DNA of 64,000 nucleotides. Origin: Azospirillum sp. OGB3. GTDB taxonomy: Bacteria > Pseudomonadota > Alphaproteobacteria > Azospirillales > Azospirillaceae. The DNA is taken from NCBI RefSeq assembly GCF_014192915.1, contig NZ_JACHYN010000012.1, positions 124,001 through 188,000 of the forward strand. Direction: 5' to 3'. A program made the translations under genes and the position numbers. Below the pieces are notes generated by a model. It did not search any database, had not been told where the DNA came from, and saw nothing but the letters and a program-made list of their open reading frames with translations. This document shows positions 54,585 to 63,349 of this stretch, piece by piece; positions within the stretch are counted from its first letter, which is position 1; the number at the start of each line of letters is the position of its first letter.

Positions 54585-55535
54585 CTATTCCCCCGCCGCG
54601 CCCTTCAGGAGGGTGATGCTGATCCGCCGGTTCTGCGGGGCCAGCGGGTTGGCTCCGTCGAGGTGGTCGAGGTCGGCGCGGCCCTCCACCCGGACGATCC
54701 GCCGGGCCGGTACACCGGCGGCGATCAACTCGCGGCGGGCGGCGTTGGCGCGGTCGCTGGACAGTTCCCAGTTGCCGTACTTCGCCCCGTCCGCATAGCC
54801 CAGCGCGTCGGTGTGGCCGGTGATGCTGAGGCGGTTGGGCGACGACGCGACGGCGCCGGCGACCAGCCGCATCAGGCGGCGCCCCTGCTCGTTCATCTGG
54901 GCGGAGCCGACGTTGTACATCGACACCTTCGCCTGATCGGTGAGCTGCACGCGCAGGCCGACGGACGTCTGTTCGATGACCACGCTGCCGGCGAGCGCCC
55001 CCAGCTCCGGCATCGTCTCCAGCGCGGTGCGCAGGTCGCGTTCGGCCTTTTCCAACCCCTGCTGTTCGCTCAGCGCCGCGGTCTGGCGGTCGAGCAGGGC
55101 TTCCAACTCCGCCCGCGCGTCGCGGTCCGTCTGGCTCCGGCCCCCGGGCGGGTTGGGCATGGGGTCCTTGCGCCCGGCGGGCTCGCGGTCGCTCTCGCCC
55201 AGCGAGGCGACGACGGGCGGAGCGGCCACCGGCACGCTGTGCTCCCCCGGTGCGTTGGGGGTGGACAACGCCCCCGTCTTGTCCACCGCCCGCCCGGCGA
55301 GCATGCCGTCGGCGCCCGAGTTGGACTGCGACAGGGCCACCGGGTTGAAGTAGTCGGCGATGCCCTTGCGCTGTTCCACCGTGGTGATGTTCATCAGCCA
55401 CATGATCAGGAAGAAGGTCATCATCGCCGTCACGAAGTCGGCGTAGGCCAGCTTCCAGGCGCTGTTGTGCTCCTCCTCCTCCTCGCCATAGCGGCGCTTG
55501 ATGATGATCGTCGGCTCGATGCGCTTGCGGGGCAT
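54585..55535 (-). CDS. motB: Flagellar motor stator protein MotB
   Basis: A 316-aa protein with a short cytosolic start, one membrane helix with the proton-binding Asp33 in AYADFVTAMMTFFLIMWLMN, a Pro-rich plug/linker and a C-terminal OmpA-type peptidoglycan-binding domain (SITGHTDALGYADGAKYGNW, then SSDRANAARRELIAAGVPA). It anchors the stator and, with MotA, forms the proton channel that drives rotation. It begins 9 nt after the motA stop on the same strand, so both are in one transcript. Confidence 0.95.
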   Translation of the reverse strand: MPRKRIEPTIIIKRRYGEEEEEHNSAWKLAYADFVTAMMTFFLIMWLMNITTVEQRKGIADYFNPVALSQSNSGADGMLAGRAVDKTGALSTPNAPGEHSVPVAAPPVVASLGESDREPAGRKDPMPNPPGGRSQTDRDARAELEALLDRQTAALSEQQGLEKAERDLRTALETMPELGALAGSVVIEQTSVGLRVQLTDQAKVSMYNVGSAQMNEQGRRLMRLVAGAVASSPNRLSITGHTDALGYADGAKYGNWELSSDRANAARRELIAAGVPARRIVRVEGRADLDHLDGANPLAPQNRRISITLLKGAAGE

Positions 55536-55544
55536 GGCGGGGCC

Positions 55545-56432
55545 TCAGGCGGGCTGGCTCGCCTCGCGGGCCTTCGCCTGCGAGGAGAGGGTGGTGGCGA
55601 CCTCGACCTCGGCAAGGCTCGGCTGCGTGTCGGCGAACAGCACCTTGCGGGCGAACTCCGCGCAGACCTGCGGGGGGCTGCCGCGCAGATAGGCGCCGAG
55701 CGCGGCGCGCACGCAGATGAACAGCGTCAGCTCCGCCTCGCGGCGATGGCGGGCGGCGGCGGCGATCGGGCCGACCAGACCGTAGGACAGCAGCACGCCG
55801 AGGAAGGTGCCGGTCAGCGCCCCACCGATCATGTGGCCCAGCACCTCCGGCGGTTCGCTGATCGCGCTCATGGCGTTGATGACGCCCAGCACGGCGGCGA
55901 CGATGCCCAGCGCCGGCAGCGCGTCGGCCAGATTCTGGAGCGCTTTCGGCACCTGGTTCAGCTCGCGCCCGATGGTCTCGATCTCCTCGTTCATCAGGGC
56001 TTCCAGGTCGTGCGGGTTGTCCTGGCCGAGCGCGATCAGGCGCATGTAGTCGCACAGGAAGGTGACGCAGCGCGGCTGGCGGAAGACCGAGGGGTACTGC
56101 GCGAAGATCGGGCTGTCGTCCGGCTTGTCGATGTCGCTCTCGATGTTCGACACGCCCTTGGACTTCGCCTGCCGCAGCAGGGCGTAAAGCAGGGAGATGA
56201 GGTCCAGATACTCGTCCTTGCTGGTGTGCCGCCCGCGTGCCACCGCGCCGATGGTGCGCACGGTGGCGCGCAGCACCGCCATGGAGTTGGCGATGACATA
56301 GCCGCCGATGCCGGCGCCGACGATGATGACGATCTCCACGGGTTGCCACAGCACGCCCATCCGCCCGCCCATGGCGGCGAAGCCGCCCAGCACACTCAGG
56401 AAGACCGCGACGATTCCGAACAGCAAACGCAT
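55545..56432 (-). CDS. motA: Flagellar motor stator protein MotA
   Basis: A 295-aa membrane protein with four hydrophobic segments, the first at MRLLFGIVAVFLSVLGGFAAMGG and the last pair around ALPALGIVAAVLGVINAMSA and MIGGALTGTFLGVLLSYGLVGP. The cytosolic loop between helices 2 and 3 has the expected charged residues. ATG 56432 follows GGAGG 9 nt upstream; the frame beyond is unrelated. It pairs with MotB in the proton-driven stator. The motA-motB order matches the usual operon. Confidence 0.95.
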   Translation of the reverse strand: MRLLFGIVAVFLSVLGGFAAMGGRMGVLWQPVEIVIIVGAGIGGYVIANSMAVLRATVRTIGAVARGRHTSKDEYLDLISLLYALLRQAKSKGVSNIESDIDKPDDSPIFAQYPSVFRQPRCVTFLCDYMRLIALGQDNPHDLEALMNEEIETIGRELNQVPKALQNLADALPALGIVAAVLGVINAMSAISEPPEVLGHMIGGALTGTFLGVLLSYGLVGPIAAAARHRREAELTLFICVRAALGAYLRGSPPQVCAEFARKVLFADTQPSLAEVEVATTLSSQAKAREASQPA

Positions 56433-56502
56433 GATGTGAGTCCTCCGGCTCGGCCGAAAAGGGGGATCGGGCTCAGGGAGCCGTCGTGTAAGGCGGACGC
56501 TT

Positions 56503-58920
56503 TCAGGGCGTCTTCCACCGGCGCACCATGCCGGCCAGCGCGTCGGCGGCGGCGAGTTGGCCGCTGACCGTGGCGCTGGACAGCGGCTTGCCCGCCGGGT
56601 CGGGCGGGACGGCCAGGGCGTCGAGCAGCCCGGCCCAGCGGGTCCCGGCCAGCGCCTTGCCGTGGCGCTCCGCAGCGGCGGTGACCGCCGCGTCGTCGCC
56701 CGCCCGGAAGGCGGCCAGCGCGTGGAAGGCGATGTCGTCTGGCAGCGGCGCATCCTGTCCGCCAAGCAACTCGGCGTAGGCGGCGCGGGCCGCCGGCCAC
56801 TCGCCGGCGCGGAACAGGCTGTCCGCCCGGATGCGCGCCGCCTCGGGGCCGGTCAAGCCGCGCAGCGCGTCGAAGGCGCGCATGGCTTCACCCTCCGCCG
56901 CGAAGGCCTCGGCGCGCAGCAGGGCGCGGCGCTTGGCGGTTTGAGGGTCAGCGGCGGTGGCGTCCGGCGCGGGGCCGGCGGTGTGGTCCAGCACGGCCAG
57001 CGCCTCCGCGCCGCGCCCGGCGTCCAGCAGCACGCGGGCCAGCTCCAGCCCGACCGCCGCGCGCTCGGCGCCGCGCGTGGCTTCGGCGACGGTGTGGAGC
57101 AGGCGCGCGGCCTCCAGCATGAAGCCGCCGCGGGCCAGCAGCCGGGCCAGCCGGCGCTGCTGCGTTCCGGCGTCGTCGTCGGTCAGCGCCACCGTGCGGC
57201 CGTAGCGCACCTGGAGGGACAGCGCGTCGAGCGCGCTGCCCGGGGTCGTTTCCAGATGACCGATCACCGCGTCGAGGAGCCCGCGCCCGGTGGTCAGCGC
57301 CGCGCGCCCGCGCGCCGTCGCGCCGAAGCGGCGGCCCAGCAGGCCGAAGATGTCGAGCGCCGCGTCGATCCGCCCGGCGCGGGTGTAGGCGGCGCCCAGC
57401 GCGGCCAGCGCGTCCGTCTCCACGTCGCCGCCGCGCCAGGCGTAGCGCAGGCTTTCCAGCTCCGCGATGGCGCCGGGATCGTCCAGCGCGCCGCTGGCCA
57501 GCCGCAGCTCGATGGAGCGCACCTGCGCTCGGTGGCCGTAGAGGTTGGGCAGGGCGGCGGCGCGCTTGTAGTGGGTCAGCGCCTCCGCCGTTTCGTTGTG
57601 CAGCTCCGCCAGACGGCCGCGGAAGAAGTCGAGCCGCCCGTCGATGGAGCCGATGCCGTCCAGCGTGATCATCTCCAGCACGATCAGGTTCAGCGACGCG
57701 CCGTCCGCCGCATCGCCCGCCGATTCGGCGAGCAGGGTGAGCAGGCGGCCGCGCAGGTCGGCGGGGTAGGACAGCAGCCGCTTCAGCGCGATGGGCAGGC
57801 TCGATTTCGCCGCGGTCCAGCGGCTGGGGGCCAGGGTGGCGCTGCGCCAGACATGGTGGTCGGCGGCGGCTGGGCTGGGCTGGGCGCGGACGAACTGGCT
57901 GTCGTCGGGATCGGCGGTGCCGTCGAGCGCGCGGAAGGCGTCGCGCAGCAGGCGCAGCTCGTAGCGCTGGTCCGGCCCCGGCGTCAGGCTCTCCGCGGCG
58001 TCCAGCGCGGCGCGGCCCTCCTCCGGCAGGGCGCGGGCCAGCGTGAAGCGGGCCATGGCGAGCAGCGCGTCCACCCGCGCGCGGCCCTGGCTCTCGGCGA
58101 TGCGCTGCTCCAGATGCTGCTTGCGCGCGGGGTAGTCGTCGCCGGCCCAGGCGTCCAGGTCGAAGGCGCGGATCGGCGGATCGGTCTGGACGGTGGGAGT
58201 GGGGGCCGCGACCGGCGGCATGGCTGACGGCGGCACGGCGGCCACCGTCCGGGCGGGTTCCGGCTTCGGCGGCGGGGCGGGAGGCGGGGCTTTGGCGATC
58301 GGTTGAGACGCGACCGGTGACGGGACCTGCACCACGGGCGGCGCCTGGACGATGGGTTGCGCCTTGGCGCTGGCGACCGGGTTCAGCCGGTCGGCGAGGC
58401 TGATGGGCGTTGTTGGGGCAGGCGCCGGTTCGGGAACCGGTGGCGGCGCGATCATCGGAAAGACCGACGCGCCGGGCGCCTCGGCCAGCAGGACGCCTTC
58501 GGACGCCGGGACCGGGGCGCCGGGTTTGCGCGCCGGGCGGGGCGGGTCGGTGACGTCGATGAAGGTGATGCGGCGCTCCCGGCGCACGGTGACGCGGGCG
58601 CCGCAGGGCCAGTCCATGGTCAGGCTGCGTCCGTCCTCGGCCGTCTGGAAGCCGGTGAGCCGCCGCGAATAGGTGCCGTTCAGCGCTTCCAGCGGCCAGG
58701 GGACCGCCTGCGAAAAGGCGATCCGCCCGCCGCAGCTTCCCACATCGACCGCCGGGGCGCCCTGCGCGTTGACCAGCGCCAAGCGCGAGAAGTCGGCGTG
58801 GTCGCCCGTCTGCACGGTGATGGGGGCGGGGGTGGAGTCCGCTGCGCTCGCGGGCGCGGTGAGGGCGGTGGTGACCGACAGCAGGGCCAGGGAGATGGAC
58901 AGGGTCCGGCAGGGATGCAT
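56503..58920 (-). CDS. Large exported repeat protein next to motAB (possible motor-associated protein)
   Basis: An 805-aa protein with a signal peptide (about residues 1-27, ending ASA). Residues 30-135 form a beta-rich domain, then comes a long Pro-rich linker (about 150-245) and a helical TPR-like array from about 290 to the end (AALGAAYTRAGRIDAALDIF, RLLARGGFMLEAARLLHTV). No name can be assigned. It lies 70 nt upstream of motA on the same strand and divergent from flgF, so it may be a periplasmic flagellar motor accessory, comparable in position to the extra mot genes of other alphaproteobacteria. That role is inferred from context only. Confidence 0.8.
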   Translation of the reverse strand: MHPCRTLSISLALLSVTTALTAPASAADSTPAPITVQTGDHADFSRLALVNAQGAPAVDVGSCGGRIAFSQAVPWPLEALNGTYSRRLTGFQTAEDGRSLTMDWPCGARVTVRRERRITFIDVTDPPRPARKPGAPVPASEGVLLAEAPGASVFPMIAPPPVPEPAPAPTTPISLADRLNPVASAKAQPIVQAPPVVQVPSPVASQPIAKAPPPAPPPKPEPARTVAAVPPSAMPPVAAPTPTVQTDPPIRAFDLDAWAGDDYPARKQHLEQRIAESQGRARVDALLAMARFTLARALPEEGRAALDAAESLTPGPDQRYELRLLRDAFRALDGTADPDDSQFVRAQPSPAAADHHVWRSATLAPSRWTAAKSSLPIALKRLLSYPADLRGRLLTLLAESAGDAADGASLNLIVLEMITLDGIGSIDGRLDFFRGRLAELHNETAEALTHYKRAAALPNLYGHRAQVRSIELRLASGALDDPGAIAELESLRYAWRGGDVETDALAALGAAYTRAGRIDAALDIFGLLGRRFGATARGRAALTTGRGLLDAVIGHLETTPGSALDALSLQVRYGRTVALTDDDAGTQQRRLARLLARGGFMLEAARLLHTVAEATRGAERAAVGLELARVLLDAGRGAEALAVLDHTAGPAPDATAADPQTAKRRALLRAEAFAAEGEAMRAFDALRGLTGPEAARIRADSLFRAGEWPAARAAYAELLGGQDAPLPDDIAFHALAAFRAGDDAAVTAAAERHGKALAGTRWAGLLDALAVPPDPAGKPLSSATVSGQLAAADALAGMVRRWKTP

Positions 58921-59063
58921 CGCGACTGCCCCAAATTTTATCTAAATCGGAATCAAATCCCCCAAGACACCGGTCAGTTCCCGTCGCGGCGCCCCAGGTT
59001 GAAACCCGGCTTTAAACTGCATCACCTAGGTTAAGGCGGCGTTCAAACCGAAGGTGTCCGGCG

Positions 59064-59792
59064 ATGGAGAATCCCCTTTACATTGGATTGTCGCGGCAAG
59101 TGGCGTTGCGTCGGCAGCTCGATGTCGTGGCGAACAACATCGCCAACATGAACACTGCGGGATTCCGCGGTGAACGCATGCTGTTCGAAGCGGCGATGGA
59201 GCGCGGCGGCATGAAGCCGTCCGACAAGATCGCCTTCACCATCGACCGCGCCACCTACACCGACTTCACCGCCGGCAGCCTGAAGCCGACCGACAACCCC
59301 TACGACGTGGCGCTGGACGGCGACGGCTGGCTCCAGGTGCAGACGCCCGACGGCCCGCGCTACACCCGCGACGGGCGGATGCGCCGCGACGTGGACGGGC
59401 AGCTCGTGAACGCCGGCGGCTTCCCCTATCTGGACGACAACCAGCAGCCCATCGTCATCCCGGCCGACCGCAGCCGGATGGAGATCGGCACCGACGGGCT
59501 GGTCTCCGCCGACAACGAGATGATCGCCCGGCTGCGCGTCGTCCGCTTCGAGAGTCCGCAGGCGCTGGCCCAGACCGGGGACGTGCTGTTTGACGCCGTG
59601 GACGCCCAGCCCCTGCCGGCCCCCGACACCCGGATCATCCAGGGCAAGGTGGAGCAATCCAACGTCCAGTCCATCGCCGAGATGTCGCGGATGATGGAGC
59701 TGACGCGCGACTACCAGTCGGTCACCCGCATGATGGACGACGGGCAGGACCTGCTGCGCTCCGCCATCAACCGCCTCGGCAAATCCGCTTAA
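59064..59792 (+). CDS. flgF: Flagellar basal-body rod protein FlgF
   Basis: A 242-aa rod protein. The N-terminal rod motif is MENPLYIGLSRQVALRRQLD and VVANNIANMNTAGFRGE; the C-terminal helix SIAEMSRMMELTRDYQSVTRM completes the coiled coil of axial proteins. It forms part of the proximal rod across the periplasm. It starts the flgF-flgG-flgA-flgH operon and is divergent from the large repeat protein across 143 bp (58921-59063), in which I see no clear sigma54 or sigma28 element. Confidence 0.96.
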   Translation: MENPLYIGLSRQVALRRQLDVVANNIANMNTAGFRGERMLFEAAMERGGMKPSDKIAFTIDRATYTDFTAGSLKPTDNPYDVALDGDGWLQVQTPDGPRYTRDGRMRRDVDGQLVNAGGFPYLDDNQQPIVIPADRSRMEIGTDGLVSADNEMIARLRVVRFESPQALAQTGDVLFDAVDAQPLPAPDTRIIQGKVEQSNVQSIAEMSRMMELTRDYQSVTRMMDDGQDLLRSAINRLGKSA

Positions 59793-59810
59793 AACCAGGA
59801 GATTGCGTCC

Positions 59811-60596
59811 ATGCGCGTGCTCAGCATCGCTTCGACCGGCATGATGGCCCAGCAGTTGAACGTCGAAGTCATCTCCAACAACATCGCCAACATCAACACC
59901 ACCGCCTTCAAGCGCGGGCGCGCCGAGTTCCAGGATCTGATGTACCAGTCGGAACGGCGCCAGGGCAGCCAGTCCACCGACGCCGGCACCATCATCCCGA
60001 CCGGCATCGAGGTCGGTCTCGGCGTGCGTCCAGGGGCGGTCAACCGCATCAACACGACCGGCAACCTGACCTCGACCGGGAACGAGCTGGACCTCGCCAT
60101 CGAGGGGCGCGGCTACTTCAACATCCGCATGCCGGCGGGCGAGACGGCCTACACCCGCGCCGGCGGCTTCAAGCTGTCGCCGGAGGGCACCATCGTGACC
60201 AGCGACGGCCATCCGGTGCTGCCGGAGGTCACCGTGCCGCAGGGCACGCGGGAGATCGCCGTGAACGCGTCGGGCGAGGTGCAGGCCTTCGTGGACGGGC
60301 AGACCCGCCCGCGCGTGCTCGGCCAGCTCGTGATGACCGTGTTCGTCAACGAATCCGGGCTGGAGGCGATGGGCGACAACCTCTACCGCGCCACCCCGGC
60401 CTCGGGCGAGCCGCAGGACGGCACCGGCGGGCAGGCGGGCTTCGGCACCATCCGGCAGAAGTATCTGGAATCCTCCAACGTCAACGTCGTCCAGGAGATC
60501 ACCGAACTCATCTCCGCCCAGCGCGCCTACGAGATGAACGCGAAGGTGGTCGAGGCCGGCGACCAGATGGCCTCCACGCTCTCCAACATGCGGTGA
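59811..60596 (+). CDS. flgG: Flagellar distal rod protein FlgG
   Basis: A 261-aa protein with the N-terminal rod signature SIASTGMMAQQLNVEVISNNIANINTTAFKR, a central beta region and the C-terminal axial helix SNVNVVQEITELISAQRAYEMNAK. It makes the distal rod. It lies 18 nt after flgF, and its stop overlaps a possible GTG start of flgA. Confidence 0.97.
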   Translation: MRVLSIASTGMMAQQLNVEVISNNIANINTTAFKRGRAEFQDLMYQSERRQGSQSTDAGTIIPTGIEVGLGVRPGAVNRINTTGNLTSTGNELDLAIEGRGYFNIRMPAGETAYTRAGGFKLSPEGTIVTSDGHPVLPEVTVPQGTREIAVNASGEVQAFVDGQTRPRVLGQLVMTVFVNESGLEAMGDNLYRATPASGEPQDGTGGQAGFGTIRQKYLESSNVNVVQEITELISAQRAYEMNAKVVEAGDQMASTLSNMR

Positions 60597-60601
60597 CCGC
60601 C

Positions 60602-61333
60602 ATGCGGCGTTCCGTTCGGCGTCTCACCGGCCTCGCGCTGGCTCTGCACCTGCTCTGCGCGCCTGCCCAGGCGGCCTCCCTGTCCGACGGCGAGGGCGCC
60701 GTGGAGGCGCTGCTGGCGCAGGAGCTGGCGGCCTCGCTCGGCCCGGCGGTGCCGTCGGACGCGCGGGTGTCGGTGGTGCTGACCGTGCCCTTCTCCGGTC
60801 CGGTGGAGGCGGTGCGCGACCTGTCCTACGACCCGCGCGGCGGGCTGGTCCGCGCGCTGGTCAGCAGCAACGGGCGCGTCCTGGAGATCAAGGCCAAGGC
60901 CGACATCATGGTCGAGGTGCCGGTGCCGACGCGCCGCATCCTGCCCGGCGAGGTGATCGCCGACAGCGACCTGACCACCATCCCGATGCCGCTGGAGCGG
61001 CTGAACGGCGCCGTCGTCACCTCCCGCGACGCTCTGGCCGGGCTGGCCAGCCGCCGCCAGCTCTCGGCCGGGCGGCTGATCCAGACCTCCGCGGTCGGCG
61101 CCCCGCTGGTGGTCCAGCGTAACAAGCCGGTCAGCCTCGTCTACGAGGACGGGCCGCTGCAACTGATGGCGCGCGGCCGCGCCCTGCAGGACGGTGGGGT
61201 GGGGGAACTGGTGCGGGTGATGAACATCGCCAGCAACATCGTCGTCACCGGCACCATCACCGGGCCGCAGACCGTCACCGTCGCCGGGCCGCCCGAGGCC
61301 ATGCCGGCCAATGCGGCTCCCGCGAAATTCTGA
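60602..61333 (+). CDS. flgA: Flagellar P-ring assembly chaperone FlgA
   Basis: A 243-aa periplasmic protein with an Arg-rich signal peptide (RRSVRRLTGLALALHLLCAPAQA). The C-terminal SAF-like domain has VPVPTRRILPGEVIADSDL and LAGLASRRQLSAGRLIQTS, then the FlgA ending with VMNIASNIVVTGTITGP. It assists FlgI assembly into the P ring; flgI is not in this window. GTG 60593 overlapping the flgG stop is an alternative start. Confidence 0.93.
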   Translation: MRRSVRRLTGLALALHLLCAPAQAASLSDGEGAVEALLAQELAASLGPAVPSDARVSVVLTVPFSGPVEAVRDLSYDPRGGLVRALVSSNGRVLEIKAKADIMVEVPVPTRRILPGEVIADSDLTTIPMPLERLNGAVVTSRDALAGLASRRQLSAGRLIQTSAVGAPLVVQRNKPVSLVYEDGPLQLMARGRALQDGGVGELVRVMNIASNIVVTGTITGPQTVTVAGPPEAMPANAAPAKF

Positions 61334-61353
61334 GTCCACTCAAGGACACCGCC

Positions 61354-62100
61354 ATGCGCACGCTCCCGCCCCGCCGCGTTCTGCTTCCCTTCCTCGCCCT
61401 GACGGTGGCGCTCGCCGGCTGCGGGCGTCTGGCCGACGTGGGGCAGGCGCCGCGCCTGTCGGAGATCTCCAACCCTGCCATGGCGCCCGAGGCGCGGGTC
61501 ATTTCCATGCCGATGCCGCGCCCCAACACCAACGAGCAGGTGCCGAGTTCGCTGTGGCGCACCGGGTCCCGCGACTTCTTCCGCGACCCGCGGGCCAAGC
61601 AGGTGGGCGATCTGCTGACCGTCATCATCAACATCGCCGACCAGGCGCAGTTGCAGAACCAGACGCAGCGCCAGCGCTCCAACGCCGAGTCGGCGGGCGT
61701 GCCGAACTTCTTCGGGCTGGAGTCGCGGCTGCCCGCGGTTCTGCCCGACGCGGTGAACCCGTCCAGCCTCGTCGACATGGACAGCTCCTCCTCCTCCTCC
61801 GGCACCGGGACGATCCAGCGCAACGAGCGCATCGCCATGCGCGCTGCGGCGGTGGTGACCGAGGTGCTGCCCAACGGCAACTTCGTGATCGCCGGGCGGC
61901 AGGAGGTGCGGGTGAACTACGAGCTGCGCGAGATGCGCATCGCCGGGGTCATCCGGCCCGAGGACATCACCAACGTGAACACCATCGACTACGACAAGAT
62001 CGCCGAGGCGCGGATCACCTACGGCGGGCGCGGCCAGATCACCGACGTCCAGCAGCCGCGCTACGGCCAGCAGGTCTTCGACATCATCATGCCCTTCTGA
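61354..62100 (+). CDS. flgH: Flagellar L-ring lipoprotein FlgH
   Basis: A 248-aa outer-membrane lipoprotein. The signal peptide ends in the lipobox VALAGC (Cys at about residue 23). The mature part holds the FlgH features RDPRAKQVGDLLTVIINIAD, a Ser-rich loop (MDSSSSSSGTG) and VLPNGNFVIAGRQEVRVNYE. It forms the L ring. It begins 20 nt after flgA. Confidence 0.96.
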   Translation: MRTLPPRRVLLPFLALTVALAGCGRLADVGQAPRLSEISNPAMAPEARVISMPMPRPNTNEQVPSSLWRTGSRDFFRDPRAKQVGDLLTVIINIADQAQLQNQTQRQRSNAESAGVPNFFGLESRLPAVLPDAVNPSSLVDMDSSSSSSGTGTIQRNERIAMRAAAVVTEVLPNGNFVIAGRQEVRVNYELREMRIAGVIRPEDITNVNTIDYDKIAEARITYGGRGQITDVQQPRYGQQVFDIIMPF

Positions 62101-62119
62101 GCGGCGGGGAGACGCGACC

Positions 62120-62617
62120 ATGGCGGACCGCCCCGGACCCAGCCGATACTCGGTCTTCGTGCTTTGCGCCGCGCTGGCGGCGGCGGTCGGCTACGGCATC
62201 GGACGCCTGCAGCTGACGCTCGGCGCCGACGAGAAGGCCGCGGCGGAGCAGCAGGCCGGCGCCGGGCCGGACCTGCCCAGCGACGGTCCCGGCCCCTTCT
62301 ATGTGGAGGTCGGGCAATTGATGGTGCCGGTGCTGGTGGAGGGCCGCACCAACGCCTTCATCCTGACCCAGATCACCCTGCAGACGGGCAGCGTCGAGCA
62401 ATCCAATCGGCTGCGCCGCCATCTTCCCCACGCGCGCAACGCCCTGCTCCAGGCCCTGTTCGGCATGGCAGGGGCGGGCGCCTTCGACGGCCCGTCGGTC
62501 GATCCCGCCGCCGTCGCCAAATCCCTGAAGCAGGCCGCCGCCGAACAGCTCGGCCCCGACCTCGTGCGCGGCGTGCTGATCGACCGCCTGATGCGCCAGG
62601 AAAACACCCGGCTGTAA
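62120..62617 (+). CDS. FliL-like flagellar protein (diverged)
   Basis: A 165-aa protein with one N-terminal membrane helix (SVFVLCAALAAAVGYGIG) and a periplasmic domain with FYVEVGQLMVPVLVEGRTNAFILTQITLQ, similar in pattern to FliL, which surrounds the MotAB stator. Sequence conservation is low, so the name is uncertain. It follows flgH by 19 nt and ends at a strong terminator, so it closes the flg operon. Confidence 0.7.
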   Translation: MADRPGPSRYSVFVLCAALAAAVGYGIGRLQLTLGADEKAAAEQQAGAGPDLPSDGPGPFYVEVGQLMVPVLVEGRTNAFILTQITLQTGSVEQSNRLRRHLPHARNALLQALFGMAGAGAFDGPSVDPAAVAKSLKQAAAEQLGPDLVRGVLIDRLMRQENTRL

Positions 62618-62645
62618 ACCGTCCGATCCCGGTTCGCGTCGTCAG

Positions 62646-62678
62646 CCCCTCCCTCGCGCCCAGCGGGGGAGGGGTTTT
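62646..62678 (+). terminator. Rho-independent terminator of the flg operon
   Basis: A 12-bp stem (62646-62657 with 62663-62674, one G-T pair) has a 5-nt loop and ends in TTTT. Confidence 0.9.
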
Positions 62679-62711
62679 GCGTTGTGTGCGGCAAAACGTC
62701 CATAACGACGA

Positions 62712-62725
62712 AAGTACCGGTACTT
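62712..62725. promoter_or_regulatory. 14-bp palindrome upstream of nap
   Basis: AAGTACCGGTACTT is a perfect palindrome centred about 37 bp upstream of the FNR-type box. It might bind a second regulator of nap, for example a nitrate-responsive one; it is not a close match to the NarL 7-2-7 site. Confidence 0.45.
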
Positions 62726-62748
62726 AGGGGCTGAGTCGGTGCCGGCAC

Positions 62749-62762
62749 TTGACCTCGGTCAA
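62749..62762. promoter_or_regulatory. FNR/NNR-type box of the nap operon
   Basis: TTGAC-CTCG-GTCAA is a perfect Crp/Fnr-family inverted repeat 66 bp before napE. The GTCAA half fits NNR/DNR-type regulators best and also fits relaxed FNR sites. Activation at low oxygen or in the presence of nitrogen oxides is expected. Confidence 0.78.
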
Positions 62763-62827
62763 GCCACTCCTGATGCGAAAGGATGAAGCTCCGCGGCGAT
62801 ACCGCTCGATCACTCCATGGGATCGCC

Positions 62828-63004
62828 ATGAACGCGCCGCCCGCCCGCACCGCCACTGCCGCCGCCCCGACCCGCCGCTTCGAGGGGCTGGTCTTCTTCG
62901 TCCTGTCCATCCTGATCTGGCCGTTCCTGGCAATCGGCATGGTCGGGGCCTACGGCTTCTCCGTCTGGATGTACCAGATCCTGTCCCATTCCGGCGGGAT
63001 GTGA
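62828..63004 (+). CDS. napE: Periplasmic nitrate reductase membrane protein NapE
   Basis: A 58-aa protein with one long membrane helix (FEGLVFFVLSILIWPFLAIG, continuing to FSVWMYQILS), matching NapE in size and ending. Its role is unclear, but it accompanies nap operons in several alphaproteobacteria. ATG 62828 has GGGAT 5 nt upstream. It is the first gene of napE-napD-napA, as reported for Azospirillum brasilense. Confidence 0.9.
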   Translation: MNAPPARTATAAAPTRRFEGLVFFVLSILIWPFLAIGMVGAYGFSVWMYQILSHSGGM

Positions 63005-63011
63005 GGCGGCC

Positions 63012-63305
63012 ATGCCCGAACTGCACATTTCCAGCCTCGTCATCCAGCACGCGCCCGACCGCACCGCCGCCCTGAAGGAGGTGGTCTGCGCGCTCGCCGG
63101 TGCCGACTGGCATGCGTCGGAGAACGGCAAGGCCATCGTCACGCTGGAAACCGCGACGGAGGCCGAGGTCCTGGACCGCATCGCCGACATCAACGCCATG
63201 GCGGGCGTCCACACCACCACGCTGGTCTACCACCACTACGAGGACGCCGAGCGCTGCGCGGAGCCGATGCCCGCCGACACCGCTCTCGTCCCCCACGCCC
63301 ATTGA
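63012..63305 (+). CDS. napD: NapA maturation chaperone NapD
   Basis: A 97-aa ferredoxin-fold chaperone with the NapD opening LHISSLVIQHAPDR, a central VTLETATEAEVLDRIADINAM and the C-terminal VHTTTLVYHHYED. It binds the Tat signal of NapA to hold export until cofactor insertion. It lies 7 nt after napE. Confidence 0.95.
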   Translation: MPELHISSLVIQHAPDRTAALKEVVCALAGADWHASENGKAIVTLETATEAEVLDRIADINAMAGVHTTTLVYHHYEDAERCAEPMPADTALVPHAH

Positions 63306-63349
63306 CGTCCGTCCAAGAAAAGACGACCCGCCCCAGGAGGCACCCCCCT

